A DNA stretch of 64,000 nt from Mycoplasmopsis gallopavonis (GTDB lineage Bacteria; Bacillota_I; Bacilli_A; Mycoplasmatales; Metamycoplasmataceae), in contig NZ_LR215032.1 of assembly GCF_900660635.1 (NCBI RefSeq), positions 1 through 64,000 of the forward strand, written 5' to 3'. Shown here in pieces: positions 45,001 through 55,339 of this stretch. Position numbers and translations under genes: made by a program. Below the pieces are notes generated by a model, which searched no databases, was not told where the DNA came from, and saw only the letters and a program-made list of their open reading frames with translations. Numbering within the stretch: position 1 is the stretch's first letter; each line of letters starts with the position of its first letter.

Positions 45001-47765
45001 CAAATAATTTATATCAACCACATGATTTAATTGATCCTGCAACAGGTGAAGCTCAGAGAGTAAATACTCGTGAAAAAAGTGGTGAAATTGACTCTAAAGT
45101 TATTGATAAATTTGTATCAAAACTAAAAGAAGCAAGAGAAGCATTAAATGGAAATGAAAGATTCCAACAAGCTAAAGATCGTTTAGAGAAAGCTTTAAAC
45201 AATAAAGGTGACGCAAGTTTACCAAATGGTTTAAATTACGAAAACCTTAATCAAGCACAAAGAGATTACTTTAAAGAAGAAGTTAATAAAGCTAAAACAA
45301 TCGCCGATCTTGATAAAATTGAAATTAAGGCAACTGCTTTAGATGATTCAATGAAACGCATGAAACAAGCAATTCATGATGCTGAAAATGAACATACTAT
45401 AACTGTTGTAAATCCAGATGGCACAACTTCAACTGTTACTCAGCCAGGGGTAGAGCAAACACCAAAATATACTGAAGCTAGTCCAAAAACTAAAAATCCA
45501 TATGATCAAACTAAACAAACAATGAAAGATCTTTTAGATAATCTTCCGAATAAGGAAACTGTTACAAAAGAAGACGGAACAGAAGAAGTTGTTGATAAAG
45601 ATTTAGTTTTAGATCCTGCGAAAGTTGATTCATTAGTAACTCAGTTCCTTGAAGACAAAGCTAATTTAGATGGTGATGGTGCTTTTGCTCTTGAAAAAGA
45701 AAGATGAATCGAAATTGTTAAAAACGATCCAAATCTTAATTTAGCCCAAAAACATAATTTAATTAATGAAATTGAAAAAACCAAAACCAAAACAGAGCTT
45801 CAAAAAATAACCGATCAAATTGATCCTTTAAGTCAAGCAATGAAAAACTTGCGTGAAATTCAAAATGAAGCAAATAATGTCCTTGATAAACCAATTTACA
45901 AAAACTCTTCACAAGATCGCAAAGATGCACTTAATAGCGAAGTTCCTAACAATCTTGGAGCAATTCAAAATAATAATAAATTAATTGATGATGTTGCAAC
46001 TCATTTCATCCCAGAGTACGATGTTAAAAATACAAGTATTAATGCTAATTTAGATGAGGTAAATGCTTTAATTACTAAAACTCGTGAAGCAATTGATAAT
46101 CTTAATGGTGATCAAGAGCTTCAAAAAGCTAAAGATAAAGCAATTGAGTTAATTAATGGTAACAATTTAAGTGAAGGTACAACCGATCTTGATTCATATA
46201 ATAAATTAAATGACGCTCAAAAAGAATATTTAATTAACAAAATCAAAGAAGCAACTTTAATTGACAATGATAATGGTCAAAGTGTTAATGAAATCTTAAA
46301 AGAAGCAAAAGATCTTAACGATCAAATGAAGAATCTTGATGAGTATCTTACAAATGTTGTTCGTGAAGGTCAAAATGTTGATCCAAAAACCAAAAATAAC
46401 TACAAAGATGCTTCACAGAATCTCAAAGACAACTTCGATCATTCATATAGTGATTCAAATCAAGTTTTAGATAAAACACAAGGTGCAAATCTTGATAAAA
46501 CTCAGGTAGAACAGCTTCTTAAAAATGTTAAGAAGGACTACGAAAGTTTAGATGGTGATAAAAGAAGAAAAGATGCTCTTGATAAACTTCAAAAACTAGT
46601 AGATAATGATCCTTCATTTAAAGAAACCGATATTTATAAAGACGGTGAAGCTGACAAAAAAGAAATTTACGATACTGCAATTGATAATGGTAATTTAGTT
46701 CTAGAAAACAAGGATCAAAAATCTATTGATGAGATTTTAGACGGAATTAAGCAAATTGAAAAAGCAATTGATTCACTTAAAGATAACAAGCAAAAACTGA
46801 TTGATATTATTAAAAACTTACCAAATCTTAGTGATCAAGAAAAAGATAAGTACATTAAAGAAATTGAAGATTCAACAAGTTATGAACAACGCCAAGAAAT
46901 CATTAATCGAGCAATTGATAACAACGATGCAAAACAAAAATTAATTGATTATATCAATAGTCTGCCAAACTTAGATCCTAAAGATAAAGAAGCGTTAATT
47001 AATAGAGTAATTAACGCTGATGGAGAAAATAAGGCAGAGCTTGAAAAAATTAAACAAGATGCAACTGATGCTGATTTATTAGTTGAAAAATTACTTAATG
47101 ATGCTAAAACAAATCATAAGCTTACTAACCAAGAATTAGAAGAAATTTTAAATAAATTAGCAGAAACAGGAATTAACAATCCAAATTACTCTCATTTAGT
47201 TGATGAAATGAAACAATTTAATGATCTCAGAGATGCATTAAAAGCTTATCGTGATGATCAGGTAGATAGCAACACTTATCTTAATAATAAGACTAAATTA
47301 GAAGAGTTAATTAATAAAGATTATCCATATACTTATAATCAGGATAATGTTAGTGATGCATGAAATCATTTAGTTGATGATTTATTAAAACTCAAACAAG
47401 AAGCAAAACGAGAACTTAATTTAGTGGAAGAGTTATTAATTAATGATAAAGAAAGTTTTAATAACCAAATTCGTCAAGGAGATATCTATCACGAAATTGC
47501 TCAGGAACTTGATAAAATAAATTACTTTGAATTAATTAATAAAAAACCAGAAGAATTAACAAGAAAAGAATTAGCAACTTTAAGAGAATTAGAACAAAAA
47601 GATGCATCAAATGTAATTTATAGTGCAATTAAAAAACAAATTGCAAATCATAGACCATTTGAAACATTATCTTGACCATGATGAGTTGTTCTTGGAATTT
47701 TAACTTTCGGAATTATTTGACTATTTTTTGCTGCTTTTAATAAACGTAAAAAATCTTCAAAATAA
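39009..47765 (+). CDS. Giant FIVAR/GA-module-like surface protein (Ebh-like)
   Basis: This is one 2,918-residue ORF when TGA is Trp. The signal sequence covers residues 1-29 (LIFGIMGLIPISILQM). The N-terminal region of about 600 residues is Trp/Asn-rich and non-repetitive. It is followed by about ten divergent helical modules with LDG(N/D)-type motifs (LENLNGNK, LDNLDGNRED, INALDGKENM, REALNGNERF, IDNLNGDQEL). Several of these are followed by NLNDAQKEYLINKI-like GA segments. The mix resembles FIVAR/GA modules of staphylococcal Ebh and other albumin- or matrix-binding proteins. A C-terminal helix (VVLGILTFGIIWLFFAAF) and KRKKSSK anchor it. Binding function is inference. Its terminator is split by IS A3. 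Confidence 0.88.
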
Positions 47766-47804
47766 ATCTAAATAAACAAAATAAAAACGAATAGATTTAA
47801 GTCT
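47553..47804 (+). repeat. Left copy of the 279-bp target duplication of the IS1634-type element (main part)
   Basis: This matches 51007-51258. The remaining 27 bp of this copy are at 49132-49158, displaced by IS A3. It includes the last 71 codons of the giant gene and the first half of its terminator. Confidence 0.93.
47783..47804 (+). terminator. 5' arm and loop of giant-gene terminator, split by IS A3
   Basis: AAAAACGAATAGA (47783-47795) pairs with TCTATTCGTTTTT (49129-49141). The unbroken 13-bp hairpin with loop TTTAAG exists in the duplicate at 51237-51268, which proves the original structure. Confidence 0.95.
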
Positions 47805-49128
47805 TAAACTGGGACACGAAAAGTGGACAAAAAGTTTAATTTACTAAAACACCTCAACACTCTTGAGGTGTTTTTCAATTTAATACTGATTGAATTCTTT
47901 CGTTGTTGTATCAAAACACAAAATCATCAATCAGTGATTTTAATTCATTAAAAGTTATTTTTGTAATATCGATTAATTTTAAACATTCTGATTTTAAAAT
48001 TGAAAAGAAATATTCTGCTTCTCTATTATCTAAAGAATTTCCTACTCTACCCATTGATACAACACCATTGTTTTTCTGAATTAAATCTACATAAGTTTTT
48101 GAAGAATATTGGAAACCATGATCAGAATGAGCTATTCATTTTTTATCCATTTTGATTTTAGACATATGTTCCATTACTAGTTCTAAATCATTTCTTTTTG
48201 AAAGATTATAATTAACAACAAATTTGCTTTTGTGATCAATCGCAACAGATAAAAATACAAAATTGTTTAAGCAATCTTTTGGTGCAGAAATATAAGTAAC
48301 ATCAGTGGCAATTATTTGGTTTGTCTCTCCGTGATAATCACGATTAACAAGATCTATAAATTTTACGTTTGTGTTCTTTTGTTCTCTATCTATTTTCTTT
48401 CTTCTGATTAAACAAAATAAGTTTAATCTTCTCATCGCTCTACCAATAGTCCTATAATTTAGATCTATTTGGAATTTTGTTCTAATATAACTTTCCAATC
48501 TTTTTCTACCAAACAAACCCTTATTTTTCTTAAATGACTTAATTATTAATTCATCATATTTAGTATTTACAGATTTTTTTCTTGTTTGCTGCTCTTTAGT
48601 TTTTAGATTGTGAATTGTTGACTTAGATTTATTAAAGCATAGGCCCAATTTTCTTGTAGAAAGTGAAGATTTCTTAATTTTAGAAATATCAACTTCAATA
48701 TTATTTCTATCAAAAGAGTCTTTATAAATTTCTAAAATTTCAATCAATTGTTCCTTAGGCATTTTTTCTCATTCCTTTTTTACAATTTCAATAGGAGTAA
48801 TTTTTTGCCTTTTTGGTCTACCTGACCCTTTACCTTTTTTAGATGATTTACCTGTTTGCGATTCTATATTTATCATTCCTAAATTATATCTGTTATACTT
48901 GAAGACAAAATATTTTTTAGCCTCATTGAATTTTCTATCAAAAAAACTAAAACCTCTGATTGAATAATATTTAAGTTCAAAATCATTTTTTGATATCAAA
49001 TTATTTTTGTAATCTTCATAACTACCGAATAGTTCTAATCATTCATGTGCCTTTAATTGTCTCATAATACCTCCTAAATATATAAAAACACGAAATATGG
49101 TTGTGTCCATATTTCGTGTCCTAGTTTA
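47805..49128 (-). mobile_element. IS3-family-like element A, copy 3
   Basis: This 1,324-bp copy is in reverse orientation with duplication TCT at 47802-47804 and 49129-49131. It is inserted at the loop/stem border of the giant-gene terminator, inside the left copy of the IS1634 duplication. The uninterrupted duplicate at 51237-51268 gives the empty site directly. Confidence 0.95.
47836..49065 (-). CDS. IS3-type DDE transposase of element A, copy 3
   Basis: This 409-residue transposase has the same visible protein sequence as copy 2, with the complete triad (ATDVTYIS, AHSDHGFQYSS, LDNREAEYFF). It sits next to the IS1634-type element but belongs to an independent, later insertion. Confidence 0.92.
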
Positions 49129-49158
49129 TCTATTCGTTTTTCTATTTTGAACTTAAAA

Positions 49159-51006
49159 CCTGAGTTTCCAAGTTGAGCTTATTTTTTAGGCTTATTTTTT
49201 TATACATATATCAAAGATATATGACCTAAAGAAAAAAATGTTTTTTTTACTTACATTACACACATAAAATGATATAATAAGAGCATGAGTTACAGTTTAT
49301 GCAAGAAAAAACAAAATGGAAAATATTATTTAGTTTTAGCTATTTCTAAAGGTTTTAAAAAAGGTTATGGAAATCAGATTGGTCTAGGGTACTGAGAAGA
49401 TATCAAAGAAAAGTATGGATTATCTTCAATTGAAGATATAAAAGAAATAGCAAAAAAAGTAGATACATCTTTAGATAAAACTGTTGCAAAAGAAGAGTTT
49501 TTTAAATTATTAAAACCTACTTCTGTAAAAACAAGTATCCAAAATATTGGAGTTGATTTAATTTATAAAGTTATTAAAGAATTAGATTTATTTTCGGCAT
49601 TACCAAAAAGTAAACATAAATCGTTAGAAGAGGTTTTGGAATTTTTCATAGCAACTAGAATTATCCTTCCAAGAAGCTATATGTCACAATATAAAAATAA
49701 AAGTGATTTTATAAATGATATTAATGTTAAAAAATCATCAATATATAACTATCTTGATGTTATTTTCGAAAATAAGAATTCTGTTTTAGTCAATTTATTT
49801 CAAAAAATAAATGAATTCACAAATCGTAATAATAAAGTTTTTCACTTCGATAACACAACAGTTTATTTTGAAAGCTTTACAAGAGAAGGAATAAGAAAAA
49901 ACGGTTTTTCAAAAGACGGAAAACACAATGAAGATCAAGTAGTCATAGCAATGGCTGTAGATGAAAACGGAATACCAATACACTATAAAGTGTTCCCAGG
50001 TAACACGGCTGATGGTAAAACAATGTTATCCTTCGTTTTAGAACTTCAATCAATCTATAAAATAAAGGATATTATAATAGTTGCAGATCGTGGAATAAAT
50101 AACAATGCAAACTTACGTTTCCTAGAACAAAAAGGAATTAAATATATATTCCAAAAAAGATTAGATACATTAAGTATTGGGATGAAAAAATTCATTCTTG
50201 AGGACAAACATTATGTTTTTAGAGATGAAATGTTTTGGAAAGAACAAATTGTTGAATCTGTTTGAAACAAAAATAGATTTAATGGTAAATACAGAAAATG
50301 ATGTGTGTTTTTCAGTCCTGGGAAAAAGACTTTAGATAAATTAAAAAGAAATAATTTTATTGATAAATTGAATAAGAAAACTGTAAATGGAGAACTCCCA
50401 CTTAGTTCTTTAGTTCCAGAATATAAAAAGAAATACATGGACATTGATGGCAAAACAGTGGGTAAATTAAATTGAGAGAAAATTAAGAAAAAAGAATCTG
50501 AAGATGGTTTTTACATTATTGAAACCAATATTTTAGATTTAACACCAGAAAAAGCTAATGAAATTTACAGAAAACAATGAAAAGTAGAAGAAAATTTCAG
50601 AACATTAAAATCTTCTTTACAAGTTAGACCTGTTTTTGTTCATAATGAACAGCATATACTTGCACATCTTTTATTATGTTTCATTGCTCTTGTTGTTTTA
50701 AAATACTGTCTTTATAAATTAAAGAAATATTATGAAATCAATGGAGAAATACAAAAAGTGACGTTAGATTTATTTGTGGATTCATTAAGAATGATGACTA
50801 TAACAAAAAAAGAAGTAAATGGAAAAGTGGTACAAGAAATAATTAATGATTTGGATGAAAACCACAAAGAAAATATAAAAATTTATAAAGATTTTATCGC
50901 ATGTATGAGTTAATTCTATGTGTGTAATTTTAAATGTAAAAAAAACGAATACACCTTATTTATAGATGTATTCGTTTTTTATAGCGTCTCAACTTGGAAA
51001 CTCAGG
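49159..51006 (+). mobile_element. IS1634-type element (IS4 superfamily) with long target duplication
   Basis: This 1,848-bp element has perfect 19-bp inverted repeats CCTGAGTTTCCAAGTTGAG at both ends. It is flanked by a 279-bp direct repeat (47553-49158 without IS A3, and 51007-51285). Long, variable target duplications are the hallmark of IS1634 from Mycoplasma mycoides. A terminator-like hairpin, AAAAACGAATACA/TGTATTCGTTTTT, lies at about 50940-50980, just inside the right end. Confidence 0.93.
49285..50913 (+). CDS. IS1634-type DDE transposase
   Basis: This is a 542-residue transposase. The catalytic D, D, E are in HFDNTTVYFES, VADRGINNNANLRF and QWKVEENFRTLKSSL; the last fits the YREK signature of the IS4 superfamily. 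The first half contains ATRIILPRSYMSQY and GFSKDGKHNEDQVVIAMAVDENG, typical of the IS1634 group. TATAAT at about 49272-49277 lies just upstream of the ATG with no good ribosome-binding site. The gene appears intact. Confidence 0.92.
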
Positions 51007-51219
51007 GAATTAACAAGAAAAGAATTAGCAACTTTAAGAGAATTAGAACAAAAAGATGCATCAAATGTAATTTATAGTGCAATTAAAAAACAAATTGCAA
51101 ATCATAGACCATTTGAAACATTATCTTGACCATGATGAGTTGTTCTTGGAATTTTAACTTTCGGAATTATTTGACTATTTTTTGCTGCTTTTAATAAACG
51201 TAAAAAATCTTCAAAATAA
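51007..51219 (+). pseudogene. Duplicated 3' fragment of the giant surface protein gene
   Basis: This 70-codon fragment encodes the last helix-rich stretch (ELTRKELATLRELEQKDAS), the membrane anchor and the KRKKSSK tail. It was created by the IS1634-type target duplication. It has no signal sequence and probably no function. Confidence 0.85.
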
Positions 51220-51236
51220 ATCTAAATAAACAAAAT

Positions 51237-51268
51237 AAAAACGAATAGATTTAAGTCTATTCGTTTTT
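51237..51268. terminator. Intact duplicate of the giant-gene terminator
   Basis: The 13-bp stem AAAAACGAATAGA/TCTATTCGTTTTT has loop TTTAAG. A-runs and T-runs on both sides let it work in both directions. It also ends the minus-strand gene at 51280-52059. Confidence 0.9.
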
Positions 51269-51279
51269 CTATTTTGAAC

Positions 51280-52059
51280 TTAAAATTTATCAATTTTAAA
51301 GTGACGATTATAATCTTGAATTCTTTCTTTGAGTCTATCGTTTAATTGCACTATTTCTCAGTGATCGTTTTTGATTTGTTCAAAATCTGCTCAATTTTCA
51401 TAAAATACTAAATCAAAGAAATACAATTCATCAAAAGCAGTGATTAGGTTTAAACCGTTATACTTTAAAAGAAATTCATGAGAAGGATTTAAACGAATAT
51501 TGGTTTCTAATGCCTTATCAATATCGTTTAAATATGTTTGTAAACTTTCATAAAATTGTTTAATACCTGCTTGCAAACGCTCTTTTTCGGTTGGAGTATA
51601 TTCTGTGTTTCTGTGAATATTACGATCAAAAAGTAAACTTGATGTTTCGTTTTGATTAAATCCGTAAATATAGCATTTATGTGCAAAAATATGTTTAAGT
51701 TCTAAGTCTTGGAGCTCTTTTTCATCATAAAGTTCTTCTGATGATTCGAGAATTTGAATATCAATATAGTCTTTAAAATTATCCACCATATATTTTGCAT
51801 CAGGGTTGATTTTTAGAAGCTCAGAAACAATTTTTGTATATAAATATTTGTTAGATCAACTAGGATGCAAGAAAACGGCATTAAAATCATTACGTTTTTT
51901 TGCAACTTCTTGTAAGTATTGTTTAATTGCCGTAAAATGTGATGTAAAACGACTTGAAAAACCGCTTTTAGCATTTGTTTTTGCAATATAAACTTTTCCA
52001 TTAATAGTTCATTTAAACACACCTTTAAGTGTTTTGTGTTCTTTTTGAATATATTTCAT
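51280..52059 (-). CDS. Hypothetical protein, possibly a degenerate GIY-YIG-like domain
   Basis: This 259-residue protein has no signal peptide and is rich in Lys, Asn, Tyr and Glu. The N-terminus (residues 10-40) contains WTINGKVYIAKTNAKSGFSSRFTSH. This resembles the start of GIY-YIG nucleases (GxVYIGxT...RxxxH), but Ala replaces Gly in the YIG part and no catalytic Glu/Asn could be placed. The rest looks helical (LLKYNGLNLITAFDELYFFDLVFY). Treat the family link as a guess. It converges on the giant-gene duplicate, sharing its terminator. Confidence 0.6.
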
Positions 52060-52186
52060 AATTTAAATTATACCTAAAAATTAGCTTTAAAATTCAATGG
52101 AGCACCAAAACAAGAAAACTAAATAGTTTTTAAGTTATTTTTTTCTAGTCTTGGTTTTTAATTTTATAAAAAGAAAAAATAATGTT

Positions 52187-52198
52187 TATAATATAAGT
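52187..52198 (+). promoter_or_regulatory. Candidate promoter of a small RNA
   Basis: TATAAT at 52187-52192 is preceded by TG at 52183-52184. Transcription would start near 52199. No -35 box is clear, as is common in mycoplasmas. Confidence 0.45.
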
Positions 52199-52325
52199 AT
52201 AGAATAAGAAAATGGTGAAAATAAAGTGTTTCTCAGCACTTCTTATTACTTTATATTTAATCTGAGAATCGGAAACATTGTGAGTGTAGAGTGTGATCAC
52301 CAAAAAACTCTCAAAACTAGCATAA
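52199..52325 (+). ncRNA. Candidate structured small RNA, 3' terminator cut by IS A4
   Basis: This stretch of about 127 nt between a TATAAT box and a terminator contains no ORF with a ribosome-binding site, yet it is unusually rich in pairing segments. GGTGA (52214-52218) pairs with TCACC (52297-52301). TGTTTC/TCAG (52227-52236) pairs with CTGA and GAAACA (52262-52277). AAGTG (about 52224-52228) and CACTT (about 52237-52241) make a competing local hairpin. Its GC content is higher than the surrounding intergenic DNA. The terminator AAAACTAGCA/TGCTAGTTTT is split by IS A4 (right arm 53654-53663). I could not match it to SRP RNA, tmRNA, RNase P or 6S RNA. Confidence 0.42.
52313..52325 (+). terminator. 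5' arm of small-RNA terminator, split by IS A4
   Basis: AAAACTAGCA (52313-52322) pairs perfectly with TGCTAGTTTT (53654-53663). The loop TAAT includes the TAA duplication, and the right arm runs into TTTTTT. Confidence 0.85.
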
Positions 52326-53649
52326 TAAACTGGGACACGAAAAGTGGACAAAAAGTTTAATTTACTAAAACACCTCAACACTCTTGAGGTGTTTTTCAAT
52401 TTAATACTGATTGAATTCTTTCGTTGTTGTATCAAAACACAAAATCATCAATCAGTGATTTTAATTCATTAAAAGTTATTTTTGTAATATCGATTAATTT
52501 TAAACATTCTGATTTTAAAATTGAAAAGAAATATTCTGCTTCTCTATTATCTAAAGAATTTCCTACTCTACCCATTGATACAACACCATTGTTTTTCTGA
52601 ATTAAATCTACATAAGTTTTTGAAGAATATTGGAAACCATGATCAGAATGAGCTATTCATTTTTTATCCATTTTGATTTTAGACATATGTTCCATTACTA
52701 GTTCTAAATCATTTCTTTTTGAAATATTATAATTAACAATAAATTTGCTTTTGTGATCAATCGCAACAGATAAAAATACAAAATTGTTTAAGCAATCTTT
52801 TGGTGCAGAAATATAAGTAACATCAGTGGCAATTATTTGGTTTGTCTCTCCGTGATAATCACGATTAACAAGATCTATAAATTTTACGTTTGTGTTCTTT
52901 TGTTCTCTATCTATTTTCTTTCTTCTGATTAAACAAAATAAGTTTAATCTTCTCATCGCTCTACCAATAGTCCTATAATTTAGATCTATTTGGAATTTTG
53001 TTCTAATATAACTTTCCAATCTTTTTCTACCAAACAAACCCTTATTTTTCTTAAATGACTTAATTATTAATTCATCATATTTAGTATTTACAGATTTTTT
53101 TCTTGTTTGCTGCTCTTTAGTTTTTAGATTGTGAATTGTTGACTTAGATTTATTAAAGCATAGGCCCAATTTTCTTGTAGAAAGTGAAGATTTCTTAATT
53201 TTAGAAATATCAACTTCAATATTATTTCTATCAAAAGAGTCTTTATAAATTTCTAAAATTTCAATCAATTGTTCCTTAGGCATTTTTTCTCATTCCTTTT
53301 TTACAATTTCAATAGGAGTAATTTTTTGCCTTTTTGGTCTACCTGACCCTTTACCTTTTTTAGATGATTTACCTGTTTGCGATTCTATATTTATCATTCC
53401 TAAATTATATCTGTTATACTTGAAGACAAAATATTTTTTAGCCTCATTGAATTTTCTATCAAAAAAACTAAAACCTCTGATTGAATAATATTTAAGTTCA
53501 AAATCATTTTTTGATATCAAATTATTTTTGTAATCTTCATAACTACCGAATAGTTCTAATCATTCATGTGCCTTTAATTGTCTCATAATACCTCCTAAAT
53601 ATATAAAAACACGAAATATGGTTGTGTCCATATTTCGTGTCCCAGTTTA
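52326..53649 (-). mobile_element. IS3-family-like element A, copy 4
   Basis: This 1,324-bp copy is in reverse orientation, flanked by TAA (52323-52325 and 53650-53652). It is inserted in the loop of the candidate small-RNA terminator. It differs from copies 2 and 3 by at least two transposase residues. Confidence 0.94.
52357..53586 (-). CDS. IS3-type DDE transposase of element A, copy 4
   Basis: This 409-residue transposase is full length, with the triad intact. KFIVNYNISKRND replaces KFVVNYNLSKRND of the other copies, two conservative changes. It is therefore a slightly older or separately acquired lineage within the same element family. Confidence 0.92.
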
Positions 53650-53680
53650 TAATTGCTAGTTTTTTATTTAAATTAAAATT

Positions 53681-53710
53681 AAAAAAGCCACAAATTTGTG
53701 ACTTTTAATT
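53681..53710 (-). terminator. Terminator of the rpsF-ssb-rpsR operon
   Basis: GTCACAAA and TTTGTGGC (minus strand) pair with one mismatch near the base, followed by TTTTTT. Confidence 0.75.
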
Positions 53711-53736
53711 TATTAAACTTTGATTTTTAGTTTAAA

Positions 53737-53994
53737 TTATTTGTTAATTCTTGCTCTAACTACTGAGTAAGGCATTAAAGCGATGAATCTTGCTCTTTTA
53801 ATAGCATTCGCAACTTTTCTTTGGTGTTTTGCACAAGTTCCTGTTGTAGCTTTAGCTTTAATTTGTCCTGTAGCTGATACGAATTTTTTAAGAAGTTCAA
53901 CATTTTTGTAATCTACATATGTTACATTGTTATCACAAAATTCACATGATTTTCTTTTACCTTGAAAAGCTTTTTTACGTTTTGAATAAGCCAT
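53737..53994 (-). CDS. rpsR: 30S ribosomal protein S18
   Basis: This is ribosomal protein S18, 85 residues, with [20 protein letters not shown] at the start and the conserved [26 protein letters not shown], here quoted as [19 protein letters not shown] and FIALMPY. The CEFC and TCAKH Cys/His may bind zinc. The start follows AAAAAAGGAGAC and lies 14 bp after the ssb stop. Confidence 0.96.
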   Translation of the reverse strand: MAYSKRKKAFQGKRKSCEFCDNNVTYVDYKNVELLKKFVSATGQIKAKATTGTCAKHQRKVANAIKRARFIALMPYSVVRARINK

Positions 53995-54008
53995 AATAGT
54001 CTCCTTTT

Positions 54009-54593
54009 TTATCATTTCTCATCATCATCTAAATCTAAGGCACTAATACCATCAAATTCTTCATCAAAAACGGCTGAAAAATTTTGTGTTGGAATTGAAT
54101 TTTCTTCAATTTGTTCCGGATTAAATTTCACAGGTTTTGGATTTGAACCGGTACTAGCTGTTCTGACTTGAGAAAAATCTATGTCTGTGGGAGAGATATG
54201 ATTACTATTTGGAGTAAAACCTTGATTTGAACGGTTTGAAAAACTACTTTCAAAACCTCTATTTCTCATTTCAGCGGCTTGTCTTGATTCTAATAATCTA
54301 AAATTATTAACCAAAACATCAAAAGTACGAACCGGTGAATTTGTTGCAGTTGAAGTGTAAACATTAGAATGTAATTCCCCTTCAATACCTACAAGTGCAC
54401 CTTTGGTTGCATATTTTGTGATAAATTCTGCTGTATTTCTTCAAGCAACAAGATTAATAAAATCTGTTGTTTCATTATTGCTATTTCTTCGATTAACAGC
54501 AATTGAAAATCTTGTATAAGAAATCCCATTACTTGTTGTTGATAAAGTTGGTGTAGCAGTTAATCTACCTACTAAAATGACGGTATTAATCAT
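54009..54593 (-). CDS. ssb: Single-stranded DNA-binding protein
   Basis: This is SSB, 194 residues. The OB-fold comprises [47 protein letters not shown] and [10 protein letters not shown] disordered Asn/Ser/Pro-rich linker and an acidic tail follow. The tail ends [15 protein letters not shown], unlike the usual DDDIPF, with the last Trp encoded by TGA directly before TAA. The rpsF-ssb-rpsR order is the standard one. Confidence 0.95.
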
Positions 54594-54629
54594 AATATCT
54601 CCTAATCTTTAAAAAGCGAAATTAGAAAA

Positions 54630-55049
54630 TTATTCTTGTGTTTCTTTAGCTTTTTGTACTCTTGGACGAGCAGGTTTGTTGTAAGGTCTTTGACCTTGTG
54701 TGTTTTGTGAATCTTTTGCAGAAGCTTTTACTGATTTTCTTCTTGCACGAATTTTGTTTGGTTTAGCATTAAGCCCTTTTTCTGAATCAAGGTTAATAAC
54801 TAAAGTTCTTCAAATTTCTTTGATAATGTTTGTACGACGTGTAAATTCAGCAATTTTTGAACCTTCTGTTTCAACATGAGCTAATACATATTGCCCGTGT
54901 TTTGATTTGTTAATTTCATATGCTAATTCGTTGTTTTCAAGTTTTTCAACTGATTTAACACCTTCTGCAAAAACTTCTTTAAGTAATGATTCTACTACTG
55001 AAGTTTGAGCTTTTGGATCAACGATTGTCATAATTTCGTATTTGATCAT
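54630..55049 (-). CDS. rpsF: 30S ribosomal protein S6
   Basis: This is ribosomal protein S6, 139 residues. MIKYEIMTIVDPKAQTSVVE opens the fold, with AYEINKSKHGQYVLAHVE and FTRRTNIIKEIWRTLVI. A basic low-complexity C-terminal tail of about 45 residues (KPNKIRARRKSVKASAKD) extends beyond the usual end. It is the first gene of the operon. Confidence 0.95.
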
Positions 55050-55130
55050 TTTATCTCCTTATGGTCATTAACTGGGCTACGAGTTTTAGTAGCCAAGGAG
55101 TACTTGCATATACTCTTTTATAATATAGCA
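55050..55130 (-). promoter_or_regulatory. rpsF promoter and hairpin leader
   Basis: On the minus strand a TATATTAT-like -10 box at about 55117-55127 is followed by GGCTAC...GTAGCC (55075-55094), a 6-bp stem with 8-base loop. AAGGAG precedes the ATG. S6:S18 feedback leaders are known upstream of rpsF in many bacteria. The known consensus was not recognised here. Confidence 0.4.
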
Positions 55131-55339
55131 CAAAAATCATAAAAACCTAATAGATAATCATATTTATTGAGCAAATTATGAAAAAAATTAATTTAAATTA
55201 ACCTGAGTTAAAATTAAATCCAGCTAAATGAAATTGGAAATTAATAAATTTTTGCTTCTTTTTAATTCTTTATTAAGAATTATGATTTTAACTATAAAAA
55301 ATGCATTTAAAAGACAAAAAATAGGGTATATTTATAAGC

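Larger units (their letters stand above)
51007..51285 (+). repeat. Right copy of the 279-bp target duplication
   Basis: This is a direct repeat of the left copy, unbroken. It carries a promoterless remnant of the giant gene's 3' end (stop at 51217-51219: anchor helix and basic tail only) and the intact terminator at 51237-51268. A fused frame from the IS end (50920) into the remnant exists but lacks a convincing start. Confidence 0.93.

Noticed and set aside
50920-51219. Chimeric ORF joining the IS1634-type right end to the giant-gene remnant
   Set aside because: It has only a GTG start with no ribosome-binding site; it arises by chance from the target duplication.
52145-52435. Minus-strand ORF of 96 residues across the IS A4 edge
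   Set aside because: It begins inside the transposase gene and runs into the candidate small RNA with no ribosome-binding site and no protein-like composition.
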